Assembly: GCA_050303335.1 (NCBI GenBank)
Contig: JBNLBN010000025.1
Coordinates: 1 to 17,505 of the forward strand
Direction: 5' to 3'
DNA: 17,505 nt
From: Bilamarchaeum sp050303335
GTDB lineage: Archaea > Micrarchaeota > Micrarchaeia > Anstonellales > Bilamarchaeaceae
The notes below the pieces were generated by a model. The model worked only from the letters and a program-made list of their open reading frames with translations. It was not told where the DNA came from and did no database searches. Numbering within the stretch: the first letter of the stretch is position 1; every line of letters starts with the position of its first letter. The translations under genes were made by a program, and so were the position numbers. This document shows, piece after piece, positions 1 to 7,284 of the stretch.

Positions 1-1
1 C

Positions 2-682
2 ATGCTGGTGGGGATTCATTCTGGAAAAGGCGGAGTCGGGAAAACTTTTACTGCTGTCAACATTGCATATTCCCTTGCAGAGCATTCCAGGGTCGGGCTG
101 ATCGATGCTGATATAGACTGCCCGAATGTCGCAAGGTTTCTAGGCATCACGCAAATGGCCAAGGATCTTCTTGTCCCGATCACACACAACAAAGTGAAAA
201 TCGTATCCACAGCCCTTCTTAATCCTCCCGGAAGCACAAATCCGATAATAATCCGGGGCCCAATCAAGCACAACATGCTTTCGGATTTTCTGAAATCGCT
301 CAAATGGGGGGAACTGGATCACCTTATAATCGATCTTCCTCCGGGCACTGCCGATGTTCCTTTGTCCCTAATGCAGCTTACGAAAGTGGACGGGATGATA
401 CTCGTCACCACCCCAAACAAGGAGGCGAAGCTCGATACCGCAAGAGCGGCAAACATGGCAAAGAGGCTTAACGTGCCCATTCTCGGACTGGTCGAGAACA
501 TGAGCGGGGAAGTATTCGGCTCTACCGGGAAGGAGCTTGCAGAAGAACTTGATATCCCATTCCTGGCATCTATTCCCCTGATGAAGGAAATAGCAGCAAT
601 CAACGAGAGATCCGGAATAGCCTTCCTAGAAATGGAGGCCCTGAAAGAGCAGAAAGATAGCATACTCAAGGTGTTCAAGTGA
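2..682 (+). CDS. Mrp/NBP35-family P-loop ATPase (MinD/ParA superfamily)
   Basis: Predicted soluble P-loop ATPase of 226 residues. It has the deviant Walker A KGGVGKT (K9-T15), the switch I Asp segment DADID at 35-39, IIIRGP at 82-87 and the Walker B-like DLPPGT at 111-116, followed by a MSG at about 166-169. The RGP...WGELDHLIIDLPPGT pattern is diagnostic of the Mrp/NBP35 branch rather than MinD. Family members act as Fe-S cluster carriers or scaffolds. The CxxC pair that normally follows ENMS and bridges a cluster at the dimer interface is missing here, so a cluster-carrier role is uncertain and another ATPase role is possible. ATG at position 2 places Walker A at residue 9, a normal compact start, but an upstream start outside the window cannot be excluded. 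The stop overlaps the GTG start of the next gene by 4 bp, so the two are probably co-translated. Confidence 0.88.
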   Translation: MLVGIHSGKGGVGKTFTAVNIAYSLAEHSRVGLIDADIDCPNVARFLGITQMAKDLLVPITHNKVKIVSTALLNPPGSTNPIIIRGPIKHNMLSDFLKSLKWGELDHLIIDLPPGTADVPLSLMQLTKVDGMILVTTPNKEAKLDTARAANMAKRLNVPILGLVENMSGEVFGSTGKELAEELDIPFLASIPLMKEIAAINERSGIAFLEMEALKEQKDSILKVFK

Positions 683-1266
683 TAGTAATTTTCGATTTCG
701 ACAATACATTGGTCAGGCTGAACGTTGACTGGGACTCTGTAAGGTCCGAGCTTAAGGAAATCGCAAAAAGCGAAAATATTGTGCACGACCCGGATATGAG
801 GATCATCCCCCTAACCAATTTCCTTGCTCCATGGCTGAAGCCGAAGATAGATCTGCTTTTCGAGAATAAGGAGGCATCCGCAGTAAAAAACAATGATTAT
901 GTCGTCTTCAAAAAGATGGTGGAACTCGCGCGGAGGCTGCATTCAGAAGGCCATATCCTTGCAATAGTCAGCGGGAACTGCAATTCCACGCTCGAGGCAG
1001 TGCTTCGCCAGGTATCGATCGACGACTGCTTCAGCATAATAATAGGACGGGATATGGTCCGGCTAACAAAGCCCGACCCAGAAGGGATACTGATCGTGAT
1101 GGAGAGGCTCGGTGCCAATGCGATATACATAGGAGATTCAGATGTGGATGTTATAGCATCCGAAAAGGCGGGAATCCCACATTTCAGGGTCAGCGATCCG
1201 GAAAATGACCCGGAAAAGATTATCAGACTAATTCATAATCATAGCCAAGCTTCCCGCAAAGACTGA
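679..1266 (+). CDS. HAD-superfamily phosphatase (Gph-like)
   Basis: 195-residue HAD hydrolase with all four motifs: D6-F-D8-NT (nucleophile and acid), S98 in IVSGN, K131 in LTKPDP, and GDSDVD at 152-157 (Mg-binding acids). Residues about 15-85 form a helical cap, as in phosphoglycolate-phosphatase-like enzymes. The substrate cannot be told from sequence; a small phosphomonoester such as phosphoglycolate is the usual guess. Translation starts at GTG 679, which overlaps the TGA of the upstream ATPase gene. This start puts motif I at residues 6-10, the normal place. The last 44 bp overlap the 3' end of the convergent dtdA gene. Confidence 0.85.
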   Translation: MIVIFDFDNTLVRLNVDWDSVRSELKEIAKSENIVHDPDMRIIPLTNFLAPWLKPKIDLLFENKEASAVKNNDYVVFKKMVELARRLHSEGHILAIVSGNCNSTLEAVLRQVSIDDCFSIIIGRDMVRLTKPDPEGILIVMERLGANAIYIGDSDVDVIASEKAGIPHFRVSDPENDPEKIIRLIHNHSQASRKD

Positions 1267-1984
1267 TGAGCTTCTTCTTCTGGGAGCTGTTGGTTTCCTT
1301 CTTCAGTATCAGGACCTTGGAAATCTTTTCGACATTCCTTTCCATTGCCTGGAGGAACATCTCCTCATCGATGCTGTCAATTACGTATTTCGGTCCAATG
1401 TGCCCTATCGCCCTGTCAGTTTCAATCATCATTCTCGTGAAGTCCTTTGCATAATGGCCTCCCCCGAAACCTACGAACGATTCGAAAGTTTCGCTTCTTC
1501 CAAGGGATCTCAATACAGCTTCAGCAATGGCATTCCCGGCCGCCTTGTCGCTCCATTCCTTCTCAGTGCAGCCGATCTCGACGAATATTATCGGGGTCTT
1601 GATGGTCGGGCCGTGATGATCCGCTTCAAGGCTGAATTTCCACCCGATTTTTTCAGCTTCCTTTGCAATTTCCTGGATGAGAATCTTCAGCTTGGAGCAG
1701 TTTGCCACATTCAGGGTTTTTTCCTCTCCGCCGGCATCGTTTCCGTTCCAGTTTCCAGGAATGTGGGCAGTCAGCACCTTCTCAGGGTTCCTGCTCCTGT
1801 GGGTGCTCAGGACTATCATCAGTTCGGCATCATATTCCGGGACTTCGAGTACCGACGCAGCCCTGCAGTCGACCATAGTCTCATTCCCCATTATCCAGCC
1901 GTCTCCCGAAGCCTGGAATCCCTTTTCCATAAGGCATTCGGCTATGTTCCTGCTGGCAGGGTTATTGGATGTAAAGATAATCAT
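1223..1984 (-). CDS. dtdA: D-aminoacyl-tRNA deacylase, archaeal type (DtdA/DTD2)
   Basis: 253 residues, close to the usual length of the archaeal/plant DTD2 (GEK1, formerly DUF516) family. It hydrolyses D-amino acids mischarged on tRNA in the cytoplasm and so protects translation. Family blocks seen in order are STHRS at 60-64, LTAHIPGNW at 71-79, ADHHGPT at 121-127 (paired metal-binding histidines), FVEIGCTEKEW at 134-144, GFGGGHY at 172-178 and AIGHIGPKY at 192-200. It is the last gene of a minus-strand operon; its ATG overlaps the TGA of the polyprenol kinase gene by 4 bp (ATGA). Its 3' end runs 44 bp into the convergent HAD gene. Assignment is secure; its place behind lipid-carrier genes looks like operon packing rather than shared function. 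Confidence 0.95.
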   Translation of the reverse strand: MIIFTSNNPASRNIAECLMEKGFQASGDGWIMGNETMVDCRAASVLEVPEYDAELMIVLSTHRSRNPEKVLTAHIPGNWNGNDAGGEEKTLNVANCSKLKILIQEIAKEAEKIGWKFSLEADHHGPTIKTPIIFVEIGCTEKEWSDKAAGNAIAEAVLRSLGRSETFESFVGFGGGHYAKDFTRMMIETDRAIGHIGPKYVIDSIDEEMFLQAMERNVEKISKVLILKKETNSSQKKKLISLCGKLGYDYELV

Positions 1985-2523
1985 AACAGCACCATCACTA
2001 TTGTAGCAGCTACCGGAATGCTGATATTGTCCTCAATAGGCAGGCTTTCAGCAAGAGTTCCGGCAATCGACAATATTACTGCTTCCCAACCAATGAAAAA
2101 ATATGATGCCAGTCCGGTAAGGAAAAAGGCGGCGCTTCCCTCCATTGTCTTGCTGTTGTTGTATGGTATCTTTCTCGTGCCTCTCCTTCCGATAAGAGTG
2201 GATGCGCTGTCACCTACTGCAAAAACAATGATCACAGCCGCGATCTCATTGATGTCACTTAGGAACACGAGCGGTATCAGTACCCCGAGAGCGTAAGTTG
2301 CGGAACCGAATCCCGGAAGGTAGGCATTCTTCCTCTCGAAACGGTCAACGAACCAATCCACGAACCCCACCCTGATCCTCCGGATTCTCAGGTTTATCAG
2401 GACAAGGCCGGTGATTATCACGAAGAAAACCACTGCCCTTGTGAAGAACTGACCGAACGAGAACAGCATCACAAGAGTGAATATCCCGACAGCAAGGTGC
2501 ATCAGTTGTCTTTTGAATTCCAT
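1981..2523 (-). CDS. SEC59/dolichol-kinase-like polyprenol (or lipid) kinase
   Basis: 180-residue multi-pass membrane protein of the CTP-dependent dolichol/phytol/diacylglycerol kinase family (COG0170). Visible family signatures are RQLMHLAVG at 5-13 (a variant of the RKxxH...G start), GDSASTLIGRRG at 104-115, KTMEGSAAFF at 125-134 and AESLP..EDN at 158-166. Hydrophobic stretches lie at about 12-45, 72-90, 93-110, 130-160 and 168-180. Members phosphorylate a membrane isoprenoid alcohol using CTP. Here the likely role is to make polyprenyl phosphate, the lipid carrier for glycans; a role in phospholipid or phytol metabolism remains possible. It overlaps the PAP2 gene upstream by 22 bp and dtdA downstream by 4 bp, so it is translationally coupled in the operon. 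Confidence 0.85.
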   Translation of the reverse strand: MEFKRQLMHLAVGIFTLVMLFSFGQFFTRAVVFFVIITGLVLINLRIRRIRVGFVDWFVDRFERKNAYLPGFGSATYALGVLIPLVFLSDINEIAAVIIVFAVGDSASTLIGRRGTRKIPYNNSKTMEGSAAFFLTGLASYFFIGWEAVILSIAGTLAESLPIEDNISIPVAATIVMVLL

Positions 2524-2954
2524 AAGCTCACAGCATAATATGATATAATCGCAATCGGGAGCGCCCCCTCGATGTCATAGAAGGTATGGACCCCAATATT
2601 GATTCGTGTAAATGCTACAAAAATCGCGAAGAGAAGGTAATATATGAAATCATTCTTTTTCAGCCTGGCAACAGCAAGCGTGAATGCGAATATCGCATGA
2701 TGGCTCGGAAATGAATAGTCTGCAGGGCAGTTTTCCTCCCCAAAGCAGGGCCTGTTCAATTCCGCCATTTCCTTTATCGCGAATCCAACCAAAAATCCAA
2801 GTATCAGCGCAATTATGGTCTTCTTCCTGTTCTCGAATCTTGCTACGAGTCCAAGAATCAGCAGGCCGAATATGATCTCGTTGTTTATGAGCCATCCGAT
2901 CGATTTCAGGATTCCTATGTCAAGGCCCTGTATTGCTTCCGTAACTGATACCAT
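2502..2954 (-). CDS. PAP2-family membrane phosphatase (candidate polyprenyl-diphosphate phosphatase)
   Basis: 150-residue PAP2 phosphatase with the three catalytic blocks intact: K61-x6-R68-P69, a variant second block P83-S84-H85-H86 (normally PSGH), and R117-x5-H123-x3-D127. H86 would be the general acid and H123 the phosphorylated nucleophile. Hydrophobic segments lie at about 26-40, 46-62, 82-97, 104-119 and 131-145, giving a small polytopic membrane enzyme with its active site at the membrane face. Family members dephosphorylate lipid phosphates or diphosphates. With a polyprenol kinase encoded directly after it (22-bp overlap), removing phosphate from spent polyprenyl diphosphate carrier is the best inference; phosphatidic or phosphatidylglycerol phosphate are alternatives. 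It starts 14 bp after the TadC-like gene. Confidence 0.88.
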   Translation of the reverse strand: MVSVTEAIQGLDIGILKSIGWLINNEIIFGLLILGLVARFENRKKTIIALILGFLVGFAIKEMAELNRPCFGEENCPADYSFPSHHAIFAFTLAVARLKKNDFIYYLLFAIFVAFTRINIGVHTFYDIEGALPIAIISYYAVSLWNSKDN

Positions 2955-2968
2955 TGGTCCAAATTTCT

Positions 2969-4318
2969 CTAAAAAACTAAATAAAATGTTGCAAGGCCGG
3001 CAAGACCGAAAATGACCAGGTATATCGGAGACATGGAGGGCCGGCTTTCATTGTAGGATATTGCAGCTGAGGCGATGCTGGCATATATCATGACATACGG
3101 CGGTACGAATCCTCCAAAATCAAGGGATGGATCGAAATTCTCCATCAGCCCCATCGTCATCTTCAGTATCATGGGAACAAGGAAAACCCCCAGCATGAGG
3201 GTATATTTCTGCATGGAATAGGCATTTGCATGCTCCCTCTTTAACTGGAAGAATGACATGATGTCATCAGCCAGAAAGCTCATCCTGTCCAGAGAGCTTG
3301 TATCAAGCATTTCCTTCATCATCCTGCAGGCGCGCTCAAGCATAGGGGACCGGTTCCTCTTATAAAGATCCTCGAGCACCATACCGAAACCGACGTTTTG
3401 AGCAATCTGCCTGCCCGATTTTTGCGCTTCCCCTGAAAGCTCTCCAAACTCCCCCTTCTCTATAGTCCTGAGTATCCTCTCGATCCCGGATGATCGCGGA
3501 AGGCTGCTCACTGTCAGGAGGGCATCGGGCAATGCTGCCTCGATATCTTCAATCCTTTTTTCGCCAGGGTAATGCTTCCAGATCAGAAATCCTGCAGCAG
3601 CGAGCGCGAAAACAGAAAGATACTCCATACCTGCAAGAAATGCAACCACTGTAATCGCAGACGGAACAAATACAAAAAAGCTCATCTTTCGGGAAAACGG
3701 GTTCCTAGGGGCGCTCATTATCGAAAGGAAAAGAACAGCCACGCTGCACAACGGGAAGACAGCATACATGGCAATGGCTATCTGCTCCTCTGATATGGGA
3801 TCGAGTGCGATTGATCCGGCAGATACGTAAATAAGGTAGAATGTAGGCAGCACCGCACTGGAAACAATAAGGAGAAGGCCGAATATCGCGCTTTTGGAAG
3901 AATATTCCTTCAGCCTGTTCCTTTCGAGGTCGAGAAGGTCATCTGCGATCTTCAGGATCTCCTTTCCGCTGCTGCCGCTCTCAAAACATGCCCTGATCTG
4001 CGTTCTAGCTCTCTTCACTTTCAGTGAAGGAAGATCCGGGATTTCAACCATGCACCTTGAAAACGGTACTCCCATAATTAGGCGCATTCCCATTATCCGC
4101 AAGTTGAAAGGAAGTGATGATTCCAGTTCATCAGTCCGCTTTTTTATCTCAAGTCTTGGGTAAAAAAGGAAGTAGCAGAAAGAAAGCAGGAATGCTGCCA
4201 GTCCTGCCAGTATCCCGGCAAATGAAAGGATTATTCCTGCCAACAATGAAACCGACAATGCCTTCTTCAGGTATGCCCCCCTTTCGATTCCCAAAAACTT
4301 CAATTCCTTTTCGTTCAT
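2969..4318 (-). CDS. TadC-like type IV pilus/type II secretion membrane platform protein (double T2SSF domain)
   Basis: 449-residue integral membrane protein with a duplicated T2SSF (GspF/TadC/FlaJ) architecture. Hydrophobic segments are visible at about 20-52, 144-166, 180-200, 213-248, 372-391, 404-422 and 431-449. Two helical cytoplasmic F domains lie at about 60-140 (LPFNLRIMGMRLIMGVPFSR) and 258-370 (ALPDALLTVSSLPRSSGIER). Such proteins anchor the assembly ATPase and feed pilin subunits into a growing filament. The ATG overlaps the stop of the TadA-like ATPase gene by 4 bp, the standard ATPase-platform pair. No prepilin or prepilin peptidase gene is in the window, so archaellum versus pilus cannot be decided fully; lack of other archaellum genes favours an adhesive or Tad-like pilus. 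Confidence 0.87.
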   Translation of the reverse strand: MNEKELKFLGIERGAYLKKALSVSLLAGIILSFAGILAGLAAFLLSFCYFLFYPRLEIKKRTDELESSLPFNLRIMGMRLIMGVPFSRCMVEIPDLPSLKVKRARTQIRACFESGSSGKEILKIADDLLDLERNRLKEYSSKSAIFGLLLIVSSAVLPTFYLIYVSAGSIALDPISEEQIAIAMYAVFPLCSVAVLFLSIMSAPRNPFSRKMSFFVFVPSAITVVAFLAGMEYLSVFALAAAGFLIWKHYPGEKRIEDIEAALPDALLTVSSLPRSSGIERILRTIEKGEFGELSGEAQKSGRQIAQNVGFGMVLEDLYKRNRSPMLERACRMMKEMLDTSSLDRMSFLADDIMSFFQLKREHANAYSMQKYTLMLGVFLVPMILKMTMGLMENFDPSLDFGGFVPPYVMIYASIASAAISYNESRPSMSPIYLVIFGLAGLATFYLVF

Positions 4319-5589
4319 AGGACCTCACCCTGGTAGAATTTGAAGAAGTCACTGAATCCCCTGGGGCATTTCCTGAACATCCTTTCCCTTCTTTTCATTT
4401 CCTTTTTCATTTCGTCTTCAGATGCATCGAAAGACTCGGCAATCCTTTCCAGTATTGCTCCATCAGGCCTCATCCTGCCGTCATATATCCTTTTTCCTGT
4501 TCCGGGCTCGGCAATTTCTATTATCTTCCTAATCTCCCTCCTGTCTTTGCTGTAATCCATCTGCCTCCTCTGGATCACCATGCAGTCTATTGATGCAATA
4601 TCGGATTCCTGTATGCCGAAAGTCCTGAGTCTCTGCAACCCTTCATCAACGCTCTGGGCATGGAATGTAGCATAGCTTCCCCTTGCCTGGCCTGCCATAA
4701 GCACGTCAAAAAGAGCCTCGGCCTCTTCCCTGTTCCTGACCTCTCCCACTATGATTCTGTCCGGTCTCATTCTCAGTGTATCATATACAAGATCCTTCAG
4801 TCCAATTCCCATCTCCTTGTTCGCAACGAGGCGCAGCTGGTGTTCATGAGGTATGCTTATCTCCGGAGTCTCCTCCGTTATTATGACCCGCTCGTCCTGC
4901 GGTACAAATGAGAACAAAGCATTGAGGGTTGTGGTCTTGCCGCTGGCGGTATTCCCCGCGATCATCAATGAGCAGTCGCACTGCATCAGGAGCGACAGAA
5001 ACGCAAGGACATCATATGGTATAACATTGGATATCTCGACCGGGGAATAGGGGATGTCCCTGAATTTCCTCAATGTTATTTCTCCCGCCGAAACTGGCGG
5101 CAGGGATCCATGCAGCCTCGATCCGTCCTTCAGCATGGCATCGAGCCTCGGGTTCTGGAGCGTTATGTGCCGCCCTATGTCCTTGGCCATCCTGTTTATC
5201 ATTTCATTTATCGCCTGCTCGTTTTCAAGACAGACATTGGTGCTCTTCCATCCCTCATTTCTCAGATATACGTATACCGGATTTCCAGGGCCGATCACGC
5301 TGACCTCCTCAATCCTCCCGTCACTAAGCAGCCTGTCGAAAAACCCGTATCCTTCAATCTGCATCCTTGCAATGTCGCTCAGGTAATCCTCCTGATCAAT
5401 ATCAAGATAAAGTCCGCACTCTTTTGCCGCAATCTTGAGAAGTTCGAAAATATCCGGCTTCCCGTTTCTTGCAGCTTCCTTGTAGAGCTCCTGCGTTCGG
5501 AGTATTATCGCGGCTTCCTCATCACTAAGATGAGGCAGTTCCAATAAGTAGTCCCCTGACTCTAATTTTCTCCAACCTAGCACATTCAT
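4315..5589 (-). CDS. TadA/VirB11-type pilus assembly (secretion) ATPase
   Basis: Hexameric secretion ATPase that powers assembly of type IV-like pili with the TadC partner encoded next to it. Using the ATG at 5589 it has 424 residues. Walker A is GNTASGKT at 212-219, the Asp-box acids are TEETPE at 238-243, Walker B-like DRIIVGEVR is at 277-285 and the His box TFHAQS is at 308-313. An N-terminal helical domain precedes RLHGSLPP (158-165) and the PAS-like N2 domain. The open frame continues upstream to an ATG at 5688 (457 residues) and another at 5658. Those starts would place translation inside the divergent lipoprotein gene or upstream of the TATA-like box at 5631-5644. The purine-rich AGGGATGGGGG just upstream of 5589 also supports the shorter form. 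It is the first gene of the minus operon. Confidence 0.88.
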   Translation of the reverse strand: MNVLGWRKLESGDYLLELPHLSDEEAAIILRTQELYKEAARNGKPDIFELLKIAAKECGLYLDIDQEDYLSDIARMQIEGYGFFDRLLSDGRIEEVSVIGPGNPVYVYLRNEGWKSTNVCLENEQAINEMINRMAKDIGRHITLQNPRLDAMLKDGSRLHGSLPPVSAGEITLRKFRDIPYSPVEISNVIPYDVLAFLSLLMQCDCSLMIAGNTASGKTTTLNALFSFVPQDERVIITEETPEISIPHEHQLRLVANKEMGIGLKDLVYDTLRMRPDRIIVGEVRNREEAEALFDVLMAGQARGSYATFHAQSVDEGLQRLRTFGIQESDIASIDCMVIQRRQMDYSKDRREIRKIIEIAEPGTGKRIYDGRMRPDGAILERIAESFDASEDEMKKEMKRRERMFRKCPRGFSDFFKFYQGEVL

Positions 5590-5630
5590 CCCCCATCCCT
5601 TTTTCTGCACCAACTTTTTTATCGCTTTAG

Positions 5631-5644
5631 TTATACTTAAAAAA
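5631..5644. promoter_or_regulatory. TATA-like box in divergent promoter region
   Basis: The 76-bp gap between the divergent TadA-like gene (start 5589) and the lipoprotein gene (start 5666) holds an AT-rich box TTATACTTAAAAAA. On the plus strand its centre is about 29 bp before ATG 5666, with no Shine-Dalgarno sequence between, consistent with a leaderless mRNA. Read on the minus strand (TTTTTTAAGTATAA) it would start transcription near 5610, leaving a short purine-rich leader before ATG 5589. Prediction from sequence only. Confidence 0.5.
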
Positions 5645-5665
5645 CCATTGAATACCATATCTATC

Positions 5666-6361
5666 ATGAAAAGGATCTTTCCGCTCATCCTTGTTGCAGC
5701 ATGTTCGAGGCATGCGGTCGTTGACCAGCCTAATCAGCCTGCAAAGAGGGAATTCCAAAAGCCGGTATTTGACCTAAGGGAGGAACCATCAGCCGGTCCG
5801 CTCAAGCCTCCTGTTCCGGAGATGCCTGCCAGGGCAGAGGAGCCGCAGCGAGAACCGGAGACGCTGGATGAAGCCCTTGACAGGATGGATGCTGGAATAG
5901 CAGAAACCATCAGGTCCAGAATCGATTCAGGAAGGAAAATGGAGATCAATGAAGAGGAGGCCTTTGCGATCTCCCTGTACATGATCGAACCTCAGTCCGA
6001 GCAGATTTCAGCACTTTCACAGGTCCTTCCAAAAGCCTCAATAGAGCTTGTGCGTTCGATCCATGAGAGGAATGTCCTTCCGGATGATGCAAATGGGATA
6101 GCCGAATTCCTAACCCGCTTCCTTGATGAGCAGAACATGCGCCGTCCGGACAAATTCGATGAGAACCTCTCACATGTGATCGGGCGGCAATGGAAGGAAA
6201 TCGACTATTCAGGAGAAGGGATGACCTGGCAGAAGGCAAAGTCCATTTTCGAACCCATGGGAATACCTGATTTCAAGACTGCTGAGCATGTTGAAAGATA
6301 CTACCAATGGGAGTCCAAGCAGGCCTATTTCAGGCGTCTATACGGTCCGAGGGGCAACTGA
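5666..6361 (+). CDS. putative surface lipoprotein, function unknown
   Basis: 231-residue protein of no family I recognise. It begins MKR-IFPLILVAA-C: two basic residues, a nine-residue hydrophobic stretch and a lipobox-like VAAC with Cys13, suggesting export and lipid attachment. The hydrophobic core is short for a signal peptide, so this is an inference. Residues about 20-60 are rich in Pro, Glu and Gln (flexible linker). Residues 60-140 look helical and charged. The C-terminal part is rich in aromatic and charged residues (WQKAK, ERYYQWESKQAYFRRLYG). An in-frame ATG at 5648 gives six more residues but would bury the signal sequence, so 5666 is preferred. It lies 28 bp upstream of the glycan genes on the same strand and faces the pilus operon; it could belong to either. 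Confidence 0.6.
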   Translation: MKRIFPLILVAACSRHAVVDQPNQPAKREFQKPVFDLREEPSAGPLKPPVPEMPARAEEPQREPETLDEALDRMDAGIAETIRSRIDSGRKMEINEEEAFAISLYMIEPQSEQISALSQVLPKASIELVRSIHERNVLPDDANGIAEFLTRFLDEQNMRRPDKFDENLSHVIGRQWKEIDYSGEGMTWQKAKSIFEPMGIPDFKTAEHVERYYQWESKQAYFRRLYGPRGN

Positions 6362-6368
6362 TTAAAAC
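6362..6368 (+). promoter_or_regulatory. possible TATA element for the epimerase-rfbG pair
   Basis: The 28-bp gap after the lipoprotein gene is AT-rich and starts with TTAAAAC, about 25 bp upstream of ATG 6390. No Shine-Dalgarno sequence is visible. This spacing fits a leaderless archaeal promoter, but read-through from the lipoprotein gene is equally possible. Confidence 0.3.
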
Positions 6369-6389
6369 ACTAACAATTTCAATTAACTC

Positions 6390-7280
6390 ATGGAATTAGC
6401 AGTTACCGGAGGGGCCGGATTCATAGGATCCCATCTTGTTGATAACCTTGTCATTGATCACGACGTTCTGGTCATTGATTATGTTTCTTCAGGAATGAAC
6501 ATCAACCCTGATGCAAAATACATGAAAAAGGACATCCGCCAGGAGCTTGATCTTTCCGGTATTGATGCAGTCTTCCATCTTGCTGCCGATCCAAATGTGA
6601 GGTCCAGCGCAGACACCCCTGACAAGACATTTGATGTGAATGTCCAGGGAACGTTTTCCGTCCTCGAATCATGCAGGAAACATGATGCCGGACACATTAT
6701 CTTTGCTTCCTCATCCACTGTCTATGGGGAAGCTCCACCGCCGACTGCAGAAGATCATCCCTGCAGGCCCATAAGCAACTACGGCGCCAGCAAGCTTGCC
6801 GGCGAAGCATTCATCTCTTCATACTGCTCAACCTACGGGATGAAAGGAACAATACTCAGGTTTGCAAATATTTTCGGAGAAAGGAGCAGCCATGGAGTTA
6901 TGTTTGATTTCTACCAGAAGCTGAAAAAAAATCCCGGACGGCTTGATATACTTGGGGATGGCAAGCAGGAGAAGTCATACCTTCATGTTTCTGACGCCAT
7001 TCCGGCGGTTATCCTTGCATGGAAAAAAACAAATGGCTGTGATATATTCAACGTGGGAAGCAGCGAGACGGCCAATGTTGAGCGGATCGCCAACCTGGTT
7101 GCAAAGAACATGGGACTTTCTCCTTCATTCAGTTACTCCGGTACGAGGCAGGGCTGGAGGGGCGACGTCCCCGCCATGCTTCTCGACTGCTCCAGGCTTC
7201 GGTCCATCGGTTACGACCACAAGATAAGTTTCGAGGACGGCGTTGAGAGATATATTAAATGGCTAGCTGCCAATTATTGA
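6390..7280 (+). CDS. NAD-dependent sugar-nucleotide epimerase/dehydratase (GalE-like extended SDR)
   Basis: 296-residue extended short-chain dehydrogenase/reductase. The Rossmann NAD-binding motif TGGAGFIG is at 6-13, HLAADPNVR at 63-71, the SSSTVYG catalytic Ser/Thr block at 107-113 and the catalytic pair Y131-GAS-K135. RFANIFGE, GDGKQEKSYLHVSD and FNVGSSE are the usual substrate-domain blocks of UDP-hexose 4-epimerases and related enzymes. It likely interconverts or oxidises a nucleotide-activated hexose in the cytoplasm for glycan synthesis; the exact sugar is not readable from sequence. Four bases separate it from rfbG, so the two are co-transcribed. Confidence 0.87.
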   Translation: MELAVTGGAGFIGSHLVDNLVIDHDVLVIDYVSSGMNINPDAKYMKKDIRQELDLSGIDAVFHLAADPNVRSSADTPDKTFDVNVQGTFSVLESCRKHDAGHIIFASSSTVYGEAPPPTAEDHPCRPISNYGASKLAGEAFISSYCSTYGMKGTILRFANIFGERSSHGVMFDFYQKLKKNPGRLDILGDGKQEKSYLHVSDAIPAVILAWKKTNGCDIFNVGSSETANVERIANLVAKNMGLSPSFSYSGTRQGWRGDVPAMLLDCSRLRSIGYDHKISFEDGVERYIKWLAANY

Positions 7281-7284
7281 GATC

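Noticed and set aside
319..786. 155-codon open frame on the minus strand
   Set aside because: Antisense to the Mrp-like ATPase and HAD genes, whose motifs are complete; a coding shadow.
1400..2296. 298-codon open frame on the plus strand
   Set aside because: It runs antisense across dtdA and the SEC59-like kinase gene, both of which show clear family motifs; its translation shows none.
2969..5589. Archaellum motor pair (FlaI/FlaJ)
   Set aside because: The fold families are shared, but no other archaellum genes are adjacent and the ATPase reads more like the TadA/VirB11 type; kept as a general pilus-assembly pair.
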